A stretch of 64,000 bases of DNA, taken from NCBI GenBank assembly GCA_009773515.1, contig WSXX01000012.1, forward strand, positions 1 through 64,000, in the 5' to 3' direction. Made by a program: the position numbers and the translations under genes. Shown here piece after piece: positions 17,554 to 25,413 of the stretch; position 1 is the stretch's first letter; every line of letters starts with the position of its first letter. Origin of the DNA: Bacteroidota bacterium. GTDB taxonomy: Bacteria > Bacteroidota > Bacteroidia > Bacteroidales > Lentimicrobiaceae. The notes below the pieces were generated by a model. That model worked only from the letters and a program-made list of their open reading frames with translations, was not told where the DNA came from and ran no database searches.

Positions 17554-18837
17554 TTAGTACTTTAAAAACTCCGGTTTAAACGTTAACGAAACCCACGCCC
17601 AATTGCTCGTTTCGTCTGTACTTCCGCCTTTCAGCGCAATGGTTGATTCGGTTGCAAAATATTGTGAATAGCCTGCATTCAGCATCACATTATCTGCAAG
17701 CTTATAACCAATGTATAAATCCAGTTCCTGGCCAAGATTTTTATCCATCAATTGTGAAGGATTCTCCTGATCAATGATGTCGGCTGCAGCACTGAAAAGA
17801 TGAAGATCTGCACCCGCACTGAATCGGTTTTTGCCATAATTCACTTTAAAGTAAATATTCTGCAATCCAACGCTATTGATGTGATTACCCACATAATAGT
17901 AGTCCATATGGCCATTAAATTTGTGATTGGTTCCGTAAAACGGATTGAAACTGTTGTTCTGATTGAAGCCGGGCTCAAGTACTTCGCGCTGACTGGTTCC
18001 GGTCAGATATTCAAAACCCGGGGTAAAGCTGAACTCTTGTGTAATTGACCATTTTGCATTGAAAGCGAGCATAAGCGCATCCATATCTTTGTTCCCGATT
18101 TCTTTGCCAAGCTGCTTGTAGATGCTTGCATTGAAAGTGATGGGCTTTAGCAGATATGTTGCTGTGCCTCCTATAGTCTGAGAGTAACGGGTAGGATAAC
18201 TTAAAATTTCTCCGTCTTCTTCTGTATCCTGCTTCCCATTGTTTAAAAACAGAAAGCTAGCATTCAAATTCTCTTTTTTATAATTTGCCCAGAACAATTG
18301 CATGGTTTTGTAATTTCCCGCAACGGTATAAACCCGGCCACTCATTTGCTCTTTGTCCTGATTGTATGCCATACCTGCATGAAATTTCCATGCATTATTC
18401 TCATATTTCAGCAATCCGATATCATGACTGCGACCTTGCTGCGCCCAGTCAACATTTCCGAGCATCCGCGCATCGTCATAAACAAGTTCCATGCGGCCGG
18501 CTTTCAGCGACAGGGCAGGAGTGATAAAATATTCTCCCCAGGCTTCATGCACCGAAAAGCTGTTGTCAGACAAGTTCAATTGTGCTACATCGCCCCAGAC
18601 CCTCACATCCTGAAGGCTGAAACCAATTCTCATTTTTTCATTTTTGTATGCCAGATTCAGCCTGCTGCGCTGTGAAATAAAAGCTGCAGCATCCATATCG
18701 GTGGTGGCTGGCGATTTAAATCCATGACGATACTCAGCCCGTGGCCTGAACTCTCCGCCAAGGATAAACTGCGCGGATGCAAAAACAGGCATAACAACTG
18801 CTAAAATCAATGCTGCAATCTGAAATTTTGCTTTCAT
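17554..18837 (-). CDS. outer-membrane beta-barrel channel (alginate-export/porin-like)
   Basis: A 427-residue exported barrel. Residues 1-22 form a signal peptide ending in ASAQ. The body alternates amphipathic strands rich in Tyr/Phe/Asn/Gly (for example RSRLNLAYKNEKMRIGFSLQ and LYIGYKLADNVMLNAGYSQY) and ends in a strand-like SLTFKPEFLKY, as expected of porins. FRPRAEYRHGF at the N-terminus is typical of the alginate_exp-type family. It lies between hcp and the Fe-S protein on the same strand, so uptake of a nitrogen oxyanion is conceivable but not shown. Substrate unknown. Confidence 0.75.
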   Translation of the reverse strand: MKAKFQIAALILAVVMPVFASAQFILGGEFRPRAEYRHGFKSPATTDMDAAAFISQRSRLNLAYKNEKMRIGFSLQDVRVWGDVAQLNLSDNSFSVHEAWGEYFITPALSLKAGRMELVYDDARMLGNVDWAQQGRSHDIGLLKYENNAWKFHAGMAYNQDKEQMSGRVYTVAGNYKTMQLFWANYKKENLNASFLFLNNGKQDTEEDGEILSYPTRYSQTIGGTATYLLKPITFNASIYKQLGKEIGNKDMDALMLAFNAKWSITQEFSFTPGFEYLTGTSQREVLEPGFNQNNSFNPFYGTNHKFNGHMDYYYVGNHINSVGLQNIYFKVNYGKNRFSAGADLHLFSAAADIIDQENPSQLMDKNLGQELDLYIGYKLADNVMLNAGYSQYFATESTIALKGGSTDETSNWAWVSLTFKPEFLKY

Positions 18838-18843
18838 ACTTTT

Positions 18844-18927
18844 TTAAGGTTAAGGTTAAGGTTAAGGTTGAGGTTGAGGTTAAGGTTGAGGTTTAGAAAT
18901 TAGAAATTAGAAATTAGAAATTAGAAA
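18844..18927. repeat. TTAAGG/TTGAGG hexamers joined to TTAGAAA heptamers
   Basis: Eight hexamers TTAAGG or TTGAGG (18844-18891) are followed at once by five TTAGAAA heptamers (18893-18927). The block begins 6 bases upstream of the porin start codon and fills almost the whole spacer to the Fe-S gene. Confidence 0.9.
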
Positions 18928-18931
18928 TTCC

Positions 18932-19888
18932 CTACACCCATTCCTCACTCAACACCTCTCCCTGCAAACTGATCACCGATTTTTTTATCGGAATGTTTTT
19001 CCCCGATTGCTGTCTGGCAATAGTAGCCATTTGAACAAGTCCGCCGCAGCATGGCACTTCCATCATTACTACGCTGAGGGTGTTGATGTTGCTTTGAGTG
19101 ATCATTGAAGTTAGTTTTTCAACGTAAGATTCCTTATTCGAATCAAGTTTTGGACAGGCAATTGCAAGTGTTTTTCCTTTCAGATACTGATTGTGGAAGT
19201 TTCCCATCGAAAAAGCCACACAATCGGCGGCAAGCACAACGTCGGCATTTTTGAAATATCCGGCCTGAGGATTCAAAAGATGCAACTGAACCGGCCATTG
19301 CCTGAGTTCGGAAGGCGCATTTGTTGAAGCAACAGTTTCAGGATTAACTTTTGCCTGGGTGGCAGCTTCATTCACCTTGTTCAGGTCGATGTTGAAATCG
19401 ATGGGCTTTGAACCCGGGCAACCACCTCCGCAACCTGATGATGGCGGGGCAACAGCTGACCTTGCTTCGTTCAGGTTTCCAAAAACCTGAGGCTGGGCAT
19501 GCGTGTGCGTATGTTTGTGCACATGGTCTTCATTTTTCGGACTCATGTCAACATTATTTTCTTTTATATAATTGATTGCCTGTTTCAGCAACTCTGTTTC
19601 GTTGTGATCGCGCAGATGTTCCAGATGTGCCAGTATGGTGTTGCGTCCTTTCGGAACCATCAGTTCCATAACTTTTACTTCATCATAAGGCTCAGCTTCC
19701 CGCTCTTCCATAGTGATTGCGCCTTCGGGGCAGTGTCCGATACAGGCTCCAAGTCCGTCACAAAACAGATCGCTGATCAGCCTTGCTTTGCCGTCAATAA
19801 TCTGCAGGGCGCCTTCATGGCAATTCGGTACACAATTACCGCATCCATTGCACAATGCTTCATCAATTTTAATAATGGTTCTTTTCAT
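18932..19888 (-). CDS. 4Fe-4S protein with a cysteine-rich C-terminal domain
   Basis: A 318-residue cytoplasmic protein. The N-terminus has a full [4Fe-4S] motif (Cys13, 16, 19, 23 in CNGCGNCVPNC) and a second, CDGLGACIGHC (Cys43, 49, 53), which lacks the second of the usual four cysteines. A histidine-rich linker (HVHKHTHTHA, about 122-131) precedes GCGGGCPGS. The C-terminal half (about 210-318) has ADCVAFSMGNFHNQYL, IACPKLD and VPCCGGLVQMA, with conserved cysteines that could bind another cofactor. Such proteins often sit beside hcp in anaerobes and may be its electron donor; that is inference. The stop lies 4 bases before an array of heptamers, and an Rrf2 gene is 14 bp upstream, so the two probably share a transcript. 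Confidence 0.8.
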   Translation of the reverse strand: MKRTIIKIDEALCNGCGNCVPNCHEGALQIIDGKARLISDLFCDGLGACIGHCPEGAITMEEREAEPYDEVKVMELMVPKGRNTILAHLEHLRDHNETELLKQAINYIKENNVDMSPKNEDHVHKHTHTHAQPQVFGNLNEARSAVAPPSSGCGGGCPGSKPIDFNIDLNKVNEAATQAKVNPETVASTNAPSELRQWPVQLHLLNPQAGYFKNADVVLAADCVAFSMGNFHNQYLKGKTLAIACPKLDSNKESYVEKLTSMITQSNINTLSVVMMEVPCCGGLVQMATIARQQSGKNIPIKKSVISLQGEVLSEEWV

Positions 19889-19902
19889 GGTAAATTCAGT
19901 AA

Positions 19903-20301
19903 TTAAATCAGTTGCGACAAAGTGGTTGTTTTGAGATAATTAACAAACTCTCTTGAAAATTTATCGGCCAAACCACCAAAAACACAAGTCCGGAAAGGGC
20001 ATTTTTGTTCACCTATTCCGCAATAATGATGCTCCAGTGATCCTTCGATAAGTTCGTAAATTTCAAGAAGATTTATTTTGGCAGGATCACCTTTTAGGGT
20101 AAACCCACCTTTTGGACCACGCACCGAATCAAGATAATTATTCTTGACGAGCATTTGCATCACCTTGGCCAGGTGATTGCGCGATGAATTGGTCAGATCT
20201 GCTATCTGATTGACATTCAGCATTTCTTTACTGCCGGCTACCAATGCCATGCTGTGCACTGCCAATGATGCTGCTTCAGAAATATGAACGACTTTTGCCA
20301 T
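19903..20301 (-). CDS. Rrf2-family regulator, Fe-S type
   Basis: A 132-residue winged-helix repressor of the Rrf2 family (IscR, NsrR, RirA). The DNA-binding domain is at the N-terminus (NVNQIADLTNSSRNHLAKVM) with the family's RGPKGGFTL wing. Three cysteines, in CGIGEQKCPFRTC (C-x6-C-x4-C), are placed like the Fe-S ligands of NsrR, a nitric oxide sensor. I chose Met at 20301 (MAKVVHISEA); the preceding 17 codons are not family-like. It lies 14 bp upstream of the Fe-S gene and 138 bp downstream of a paralogue, and it likely controls this cluster. Confidence 0.85.
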   Translation of the reverse strand: MAKVVHISEAASLAVHSMALVAGSKEMLNVNQIADLTNSSRNHLAKVMQMLVKNNYLDSVRGPKGGFTLKGDPAKINLLEIYELIEGSLEHHYCGIGEQKCPFRTCVFGGLADKFSREFVNYLKTTTLSQLI

Positions 20302-20326
20302 CAGAGTTTTATTAATGCGTAATTCG

Positions 20327-20372
20327 GTATTTGAATACGCAAATGTACACACAATTTTTATTCTGGTGCAAA
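20327..20372 (-). promoter_or_regulatory. promoter and probable Rrf2 operator of the first Rrf2 gene
   Basis: On the minus strand TTTG (20369-20372) and TACATTTG (20340-20347) are 21 bases apart, a good Bacteroidota promoter. The sequence GTATTTGAATACGCAAAT (20327-20344, plus strand) covers the -7 box and start site, includes the palindrome GTATTTGAATAC, and is shared with the promoter of the next Rrf2 gene, which suggests autoregulation. Confidence 0.5.
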
Positions 20373-20439
20373 AATTTTGAAAAAAAGTGAAAATATTTTT
20401 TAACTAAATGATAATCAGGGAGTGGCGGTTCTACAATTT

Positions 20440-20841
20440 CTATTTTACATAGTCTGAAAGCTTCTGTTCCGCCATGTATTTTTTAAATTCCCGGGTCATT
20501 TTAGTTACAATTCCACCCATAAGGCATTTGTCGAAAGGGCAAACAGGGTGTTCGAGGGGGCAACTTGTTTCGCTGAGTTTACCTTCGATTGTTTCATAAA
20601 CATCGAGTAAACTGATATCTTCAGGCAGCAGTCTGAGGGCAAATCCTCCTGCCGGGCCACGGTTGCTGTTGAGATAACCTTCCTTTACCAGCCTTTGTAA
20701 TATCTTGGCAACGTGGTGTTTGGATGAACCCGTGCGTTCAGCAATTTTAACGACATTCAGATTTTCTTTGGCTGCAGCGATCAAAACCATGCTGTGAATC
20801 GCTATTGATGATGCTTCGGAAATGGTTATAATTCTCGACAT
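20440..20841 (-). CDS. Rrf2-family regulator, Fe-S type (paralogue)
   Basis: A 133-residue Rrf2 winged-helix protein similar along its length to its downstream neighbour. Domain features are the helix-turn-helix NVVKIAERTGSSKHHVAKIL, the wing RGPAGGFAL, and cysteines CPLEHPVCPFDKC (C-x6-C-x4-C), again suited to a redox- or NO-sensitive Fe-S cluster. It has its own leader with the shared GTATTT-A-TA-GCAAAT sequence. The two may be a duplicated pair with different targets or signals. It is transcribed away from typA. Confidence 0.85.
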   Translation of the reverse strand: MSRIITISEASSIAIHSMVLIAAAKENLNVVKIAERTGSSKHHVAKILQRLVKEGYLNSNRGPAGGFALRLLPEDISLLDVYETIEGKLSETSCPLEHPVCPFDKCLMGGIVTKMTREFKKYMAEQKLSDYVK

Positions 20842-20853
20842 TTTATCAATTAT

Positions 20854-20874
20854 GTATTTCAGTATGCAAATATC
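20854..20874 (-). promoter_or_regulatory. probable operator of the second Rrf2 gene
   Basis: GTATTTCAGTATGCAAAT (20854-20871) matches the element at 20327-20344 at 15 of 18 positions and lies at the same distance before a start codon. Its minus-strand GATATTTG (20867-20874) is close to the TAnnTTTG box. Confidence 0.45.
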
Positions 20875-21072
20875 GTATAATATGCTTTTGTTTGATTATT
20901 TTTCTGAATAAATCGACAATGTTATGTTTAAGCAAATTAATATAATTGGTGATGACAATTTTATCAGTGGTTCAAAATATCATAATGCACATAAAATCAA
21001 CAACATCCAAAGCTTCAATGTGAAATAGCTGTTAAGTTTACTTACATAATAAGTATGCGTCGCTAAATAGTG

Positions 21073-21080
21073 TAATTTTG
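21073..21080 (+). promoter_or_regulatory. likely -7 box of typA
   Basis: TAATTTTG matches TAnnTTTG and lies 35 bases before the typA start. No clear TTTG -33 box is seen at the usual spacing. Confidence 0.4.
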
Positions 21081-21115
21081 CACTTCCTTAAAAAATTTCA
21101 CACAAACAGAATAAA

Positions 21116-22915
21116 ATGCACAATATCAGGAATATAGCAATTATTGCTCACGTTGACCACGGCAAAACTACCTTAGTTGACAGAATTTTACATCAGGTTA
21201 ACCTCTTCAGAGAAAATCAGGAAATGGGGGAGCTTATCCTCGACAGCAATGATCTGGAACGTGAAAGGGGAATTACAATCCTTTCAAAAAATGTTTCTGT
21301 TCGATACAAAGGATTTAAAATCAACATTATAGATACTCCTGGTCACAGTGACTTCGGAGGAGAAGTTGAGCGTGTACTTAACATGGCCGATGGTGTTCTG
21401 CTACTGGTTGATGCATTTGAAGGGCCTATGCCTCAGACAAGGTTTGTGCTTCAGAAAGCATTAAGTCTGAACCTGAAACCAATTGTAGTTATCAATAAAG
21501 TTGACAAACCCAATTGCGATCCTGAAGGCGTTCAGGAATCGGTTTTTGACCTGATGTTCAACCTTGATGCAACTGAAGATCAGTTGAATTTTCCTACAGT
21601 TTTCGGGTCTTCAAAAGAAGGCTGGATGTCAGCTGACTGGAAAACCCCTGCTGCTGATATTACTTACTTGCTCGATACCATTATTGAAACCATTCCTGCT
21701 CCTGTTTTCCAGGAAGGAAATACACAGCTTCAGATTACATCACTTGATTATTCATCATATGTCGGGCGTATTGCAGTAGGAAGACTTTCAAGAGGTGTAT
21801 TGCGCGGCGGCATGAATGTTTCGCTGATCAAGCAGGATGGCCGGATTTTCAGGTCAAAAGTGAAAGAGCTTTACACTTTTGAAGGACTTGGTAAAGAAAA
21901 GATAAAAACCGATGTTTTGCCCGGTGAAATATGCGCAGTTCTTGGTATTGATGATTTTGAAATTGGTGATACCATTGCCGATTTTGAAACACCTGAAGCC
22001 CTGAAACCTATGCACATTGATGAGCCCACGATGAGTATGTTGTTCACCATAAACAACTCTCCGTTTTATGGTCGTGAAGGTAAATTTGTGACTTCGCGCC
22101 ATTTGCGTGAAAGGCTATTTAAGGAAATCGAAAAAAACCTGGCAATGCGCCTTGTTGAAACTGATTCGCCGGAATCGCTTATGGTTTATGGGCGCGGAAT
22201 TCTTCACCTTTCTATTCTTGTTGAAACCATGCGCCGCGAAGGTTATGAGCTTCAGCTCGGACAACCACAGGTAATTGTAAAGGAAATTGATGGTAAAAAT
22301 CACGAACCTGTTGAAATGCTCACTGTTCACGTTCCGGAAGCATTTTCGGGTAAGGTGATTGAGCTGGTAACTCAGCGTCGTGGCGAAATTGTTACCATTG
22401 AAACCAAAGGAGACCGGATACACCTGGAATTCAGTATCCCTTCAAGGGGAATTATCGGACTTCGGAATAATGTTCTTACTGCCACTGAGGGTGAAGCAAT
22501 TATGGCACATCGTTTTCTGGCTTACGAACCCTGGCGTGGTGATATTGCCGGAAGACGAAATGGAGCTCTTATTTCGATGGAAACCGGTCTGGCTATTGCT
22601 TATTCAATTGATAAATTGCAGGACAGAGGCAGCTTCTTCATTCATCCCAATGAAGAAATTTATGCAGGACAGGTAATCGGTGAGCAGATCAGGCCCGATG
22701 ATATGCTGGTAAATGTTACCAAAACAAAGAAACTTACCAATGTGCGTGCATCTGGAACCGATGATAAGATCTTTATCGTTCCGGCAATTAAGCACTCACT
22801 TGAAGAAGCTATGGAATATATCGGCAAAGACGAATACCTTGAGGTTACGCCGCGTTCGCTGCGTTTGCGTAAGATAATACTTGATGAGCATGACAGAAAA
22901 CGTGCGAGCAAGTAA
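21116..22915 (+). CDS. typA: ribosome-associated GTPase TypA/BipA
   Basis: A 599-residue translational GTPase that binds the 70S ribosome and helps growth under stress and 50S assembly. GTPase motifs are at the N-terminus: AHVDHGKTTL (P-loop), RGITI (switch), DTPGHSDFGG and NKVDKPN. EF-G-like domains III and V follow, and the C-terminal domain specific to BipA ends in RSLRLRK. Length and start are normal for the family. It is transcribed away from the Rrf2 genes and ends at the hairpin at 23139-23167. Confidence 0.97.
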   Translation: MHNIRNIAIIAHVDHGKTTLVDRILHQVNLFRENQEMGELILDSNDLERERGITILSKNVSVRYKGFKINIIDTPGHSDFGGEVERVLNMADGVLLLVDAFEGPMPQTRFVLQKALSLNLKPIVVINKVDKPNCDPEGVQESVFDLMFNLDATEDQLNFPTVFGSSKEGWMSADWKTPAADITYLLDTIIETIPAPVFQEGNTQLQITSLDYSSYVGRIAVGRLSRGVLRGGMNVSLIKQDGRIFRSKVKELYTFEGLGKEKIKTDVLPGEICAVLGIDDFEIGDTIADFETPEALKPMHIDEPTMSMLFTINNSPFYGREGKFVTSRHLRERLFKEIEKNLAMRLVETDSPESLMVYGRGILHLSILVETMRREGYELQLGQPQVIVKEIDGKNHEPVEMLTVHVPEAFSGKVIELVTQRRGEIVTIETKGDRIHLEFSIPSRGIIGLRNNVLTATEGEAIMAHRFLAYEPWRGDIAGRRNGALISMETGLAIAYSIDKLQDRGSFFIHPNEEIYAGQVIGEQIRPDDMLVNVTKTKKLTNVRASGTDDKIFIVPAIKHSLEEAMEYIGKDEYLEVTPRSLRLRKIILDEHDRKRASK

Positions 22916-22942
22916 GGCGTATTAAAAGGATAAACGTCAAGA

Positions 22943-23073
22943 CACTTCGACTCCGCCTGCCTGACTGCGCGGCAGGCAGGCTCAGTGTGACATTCGTTTA
23001 TAGTATACACTGCATCATTTTAATGCACTAATTATCAACTCTATACAATGTCCTCCTGAGCGGAGTCGAAGGA
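22943..23073. repeat. GACTCCGCTCAG palindromic repeat, copy B, with inserted palindrome
   Basis: It has the same arms and core as copy A (CACTTCGACTCCG ... CTGAGCGGAGTCGAAGGA). The left arm is split after CTCCG by a 25-base palindrome with CCTGCCTG and GGCAGGCAGG arms (about 22957-22980). Apart from that it is close to copies A and C. Confidence 0.85.
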
Positions 23074-23138
23074 TCGGACGAACAATCTGTCACTGATAGC
23101 GGTGTCAATGGCATCTATTCAATTTATTTTCATTAATG

Positions 23139-23167
23139 AAAGCCGTTGCTCCTTGTGACGGCTTTTT
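23139..23167 (+). terminator. rho-independent terminator downstream of typA
   Basis: AAAGCCGT and ACGGCTTT form an 8-bp stem with an 11-base loop followed by TT. It lies about 220 bases past the typA stop, after the repeat copy B. Confidence 0.65.
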
Positions 23168-23274
23168 GATTGATAATCAAACGCAGAAACAATTGCCTGC
23201 GAACATTAGCATTCGGCCTGATGTTTGATAAGCAAACCGGATCAACTTAATTTTATCTCTCAAATCAGATTTTT

Positions 23275-23877
23275 ATGAAAAAACTATTTTCCTTTTCAGG
23301 ATTACTGCTCACGATGATGCTTCTTAGCAGTTGCGAAATTTTAGAACAGGCCCAGCAGATGGCCAATCTTACAAAATGTGAATTTCGCCTGAATAGTGTT
23401 GACCAGTTGCGCCTGGCAGGGGTAAATATTCAGAATGTAAGGCAGTTCTCAGACCTGAATTTTATGGATGCAGCAAAAATTACAGCTGCTGCCGCTTCGG
23501 GTGGAAACCTGCCACTCAATTTTACACTGAATGTGGAAGTAAAAAATCCCAATTCAGCCACTGCAGGACTTAACAAGCTGGATTGGATTTTACTGATTGA
23601 TGATATTGAAATGACCTCAGGTGTCAACAATCAGCGGGTGCAGGTTGCTGCCAATGGCGGAACTTCTATAATCCCGCTCACCATTGGAATTGATCTCCGG
23701 CAGGCACTTCAGGGAAAAAGTGCGGATGCCATTGCCAACTTCGGACTTAATCTGGCAGGCGCAGGTAACCGCCCGACCCGAATTACCCTAAAAGCAAAAC
23801 CCACCATTATGGTAGGCTCGCAAACTATAGCTTATCCTGGATATTTAACGGTGGAGAATGAGTTTACTTCGAGGTAA
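23275..23877 (+). CDS. lipoprotein, LEA-like fold
   Basis: A 200-residue exported lipoprotein. The signal peptide ends in the lipobox LLSSC with the modified cysteine at residue 20. The body (about 85-190) has strand-rich sequence with NPNSATAGLNKLDWILLIDD, which resembles the LEA type 2 / WHy domain pattern (NPN followed by a short strand); this is a weak similarity. It has its own upstream region and lies ahead of the RAYT repeat array. Function unknown. Confidence 0.65.
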   Translation: MKKLFSFSGLLLTMMLLSSCEILEQAQQMANLTKCEFRLNSVDQLRLAGVNIQNVRQFSDLNFMDAAKITAAAASGGNLPLNFTLNVEVKNPNSATAGLNKLDWILLIDDIEMTSGVNNQRVQVAANGGTSIIPLTIGIDLRQALQGKSADAIANFGLNLAGAGNRPTRITLKAKPTIMVGSQTIAYPGYLTVENEFTSR

Positions 23878-23930
23878 ACAAATGGACATTTTGATTACAT
23901 GTATTTAGTAAGATGAGGCGCCAGAGGAAA

Positions 23931-24058
23931 GACCTACCAAGTCTTCTTCCGACTTGTGAGGTCTAAAAATCAAATCCAGATAGTGCCGAGTACATGTTTA
24001 TAGTAAGCCGGGACATCAGAAAGAAGACCTACCAAGTCTTCTTCCAACTTGTGAGGTC
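23931..24058. repeat. RAYT-type hairpins in inverted orientation (2 units)
   Basis: Units at 23931-23963 and 24026-24058 read GACCTACCAAGTC ... CTTGTGAGGTC. Taken as the reverse complement they match the units closer to the transposase, so this pair points the other way. Each is 33 bases and the starts are 95 bp apart. Confidence 0.8.
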
Positions 24059-24177
24059 TAAAAATCAAATCCAGATTGTTGGCCTGTTTACTCAATGAAG
24101 GGAGATTAGCAATTATTTCAGCATGAGGCGTATAGTTTTAAAACAGACAATCCGGATTTCGGTATAATCGACAAGAA

Positions 24178-24487
24178 GACCTAACAAGTTGGAAGAAAAC
24201 TTGTTAGGTCATGTCAATATCTGATAGGAGGAATTCAGCATATTCGGCAAGAAGACCTCACAAGTTGGAAGAAAACTTGTTAGGTCATGTCAATATCTGG
24301 TAGGCGGAAATACAGTATAATCGACAAGAAGACCTTACAAGTTGAAAGAAAACTTGTTAGGTCAGCACCATGACCTGTCAGGCCAGATTCCTTACCATCG
24401 ACAAGAAGACCTCACAAGTTGAAAGAAAACTTGTTAGGTCACATCCTGCAAGAAGACTCCACAAGTTGAAAGAAAACCTGTTAGGTC
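24178..24487. repeat. RAYT-type hairpin array, left block (5 units)
   Basis: Five 33-base units start at 24178, 24254, 24331, 24408 and 24455. Each is GACCT-N-ACAAGTT, a short loop, then AACTTGTTAGGTC (a variant in the last unit). Starts are 76, 77, 77 and 47 bp apart. The first unit is a perfect 13-bp stem; two others carry one fixed C-T mismatch at stem position 6. The linkers also repeat: AGTATAATCGACAAGAA or CAAGAA precedes most units. The array ends 17 bases before the transposase stop codon. Confidence 0.9.
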
Positions 24488-24504
24488 AGTGGTTCTTTCG
24501 TGAA

Positions 24505-25074
24505 TTAAAACTCTAAATCCAATATGGTATTTTTCTGAGCGTTAATCAGATATTCTGCTGTTTCAATTCCATCGAATATCTGAATTGGGTATTCCATCTT
24601 TAGGAAGTTTGAATCCTTTTTCAGGTATTCATTCCATGAACTCCACAGGTAATCTTTTGCATCCGTTACAAATCCATGATGTACCGGATTATTTTGAATA
24701 TAGATGAATATATTCCTGAAATATTCTTCGGTTGCAACTCGTTCGCGATGGAAATGCTCCTGAAATAAGCTTCCTGTTCGTGTGTAGTACTTGTTGTAAC
24801 TTTTTGTATAAGAATTAAATAGATTAGATAATGCTTGGGCTGGTAATCGGGGTTCCGGAACTTTTAACTCGGAGGTTTCTTTAACTCTCAATAAGAAATG
24901 AAAATGGTTAGGCATTAGACAGTATGCGTAAATGTCATAGTAAGGAGTTAGAAAAAAGGAAGCTCTGTTTAAAAAATACCGATAGTTTTCTTCAGCTTTG
25001 AAGATGTTTTCTTTGTTGTTTCCACGATTATAAATATGATAAACAGCCCCAGGTTCTATGATGTCTTTTTTCAT
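24505..25074 (-). CDS. REP-associated tyrosine transposase (RAYT, Y1/TnpA_REP type)
   Basis: A 189-residue Y1 HUH nuclease related to IS200/IS605 TnpA. The HUH motif is His57-Phe-His59 in MPNHFHFLLRV, the N-terminus is the family's PGAVYHIYNRGNNKENIF, and Tyr125 in NIFIYIQNNPVHHGF is the likely catalytic tyrosine. Known RAYTs bind and cut short REP hairpins and are thought to spread them. Here hairpin arrays lie on both sides (23931-24487 and 25140-25409), which is the REPtron arrangement. It is full length and looks intact. No accessory genes are present. Confidence 0.9.
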   Translation of the reverse strand: MKKDIIEPGAVYHIYNRGNNKENIFKAEENYRYFLNRASFFLTPYYDIYAYCLMPNHFHFLLRVKETSELKVPEPRLPAQALSNLFNSYTKSYNKYYTRTGSLFQEHFHRERVATEEYFRNIFIYIQNNPVHHGFVTDAKDYLWSSWNEYLKKDSNFLKMEYPIQIFDGIETAEYLINAQKNTILDLEF

Positions 25075-25139
25075 ATTTGAAAAGTTTGATTTTTTTTATT
25101 TTGATCTAATAAGTTGGAATTCAGTATAATCGACAAGAA

Positions 25140-25409
25140 GATCTCACAAGTTGAAAGAAAACTTGTTAGGTCACATCCTACAAGAAGACCTCACAAGTTG
25201 AAAGAAAACTTGTTAGGTCACATCCTACAAGAGGACCTCACAAGTCGGAAGACGACTTGTTAGGTCACATCCTGATCTGGCAAACCGGAATTCAGTATAA
25301 TCGACAAGAAGACCTCACAAGTTGAAAGAAAACTTGTTAGGTCATATCCTACAAGAAGACCTCACAATTTTAAAGCCTGTTCGCCTCGAGCGGAAAGACT
25401 TGTTAGGTC
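25140..25409. repeat. RAYT-type hairpin array, right block (5 units)
   Basis: Units start at 25140, 25187, 25234, 25311 and 25358: spacings of 47, 47, 77 and 47 bp. The first four are 33 bases; the last is a 52-base long-loop form with CGCCTCGAGCG. Linkers are either 14 bases (ACATCCTACAAGAA) or 44 bases (the same start plus an AGTATAATCGACAAGAA end). All are in the same orientation as the left block. The array ends 4 bases before the stop codon of the next gene. Confidence 0.9.
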
Positions 25410-25413
25410 ACAT

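Noticed and set aside
18844-18891. Telomere-like TTAAGG repeats
   Set aside because: They are internal, only eight units, and next to other simple repeats in a gene spacer. Nothing suggests a chromosome end.
23931-25409. CRISPR-like array
   Set aside because: The repeats are evenly spaced but palindromic over their whole length, and the linkers are conserved rather than unique. No cas gene is near; a RAYT transposase is.
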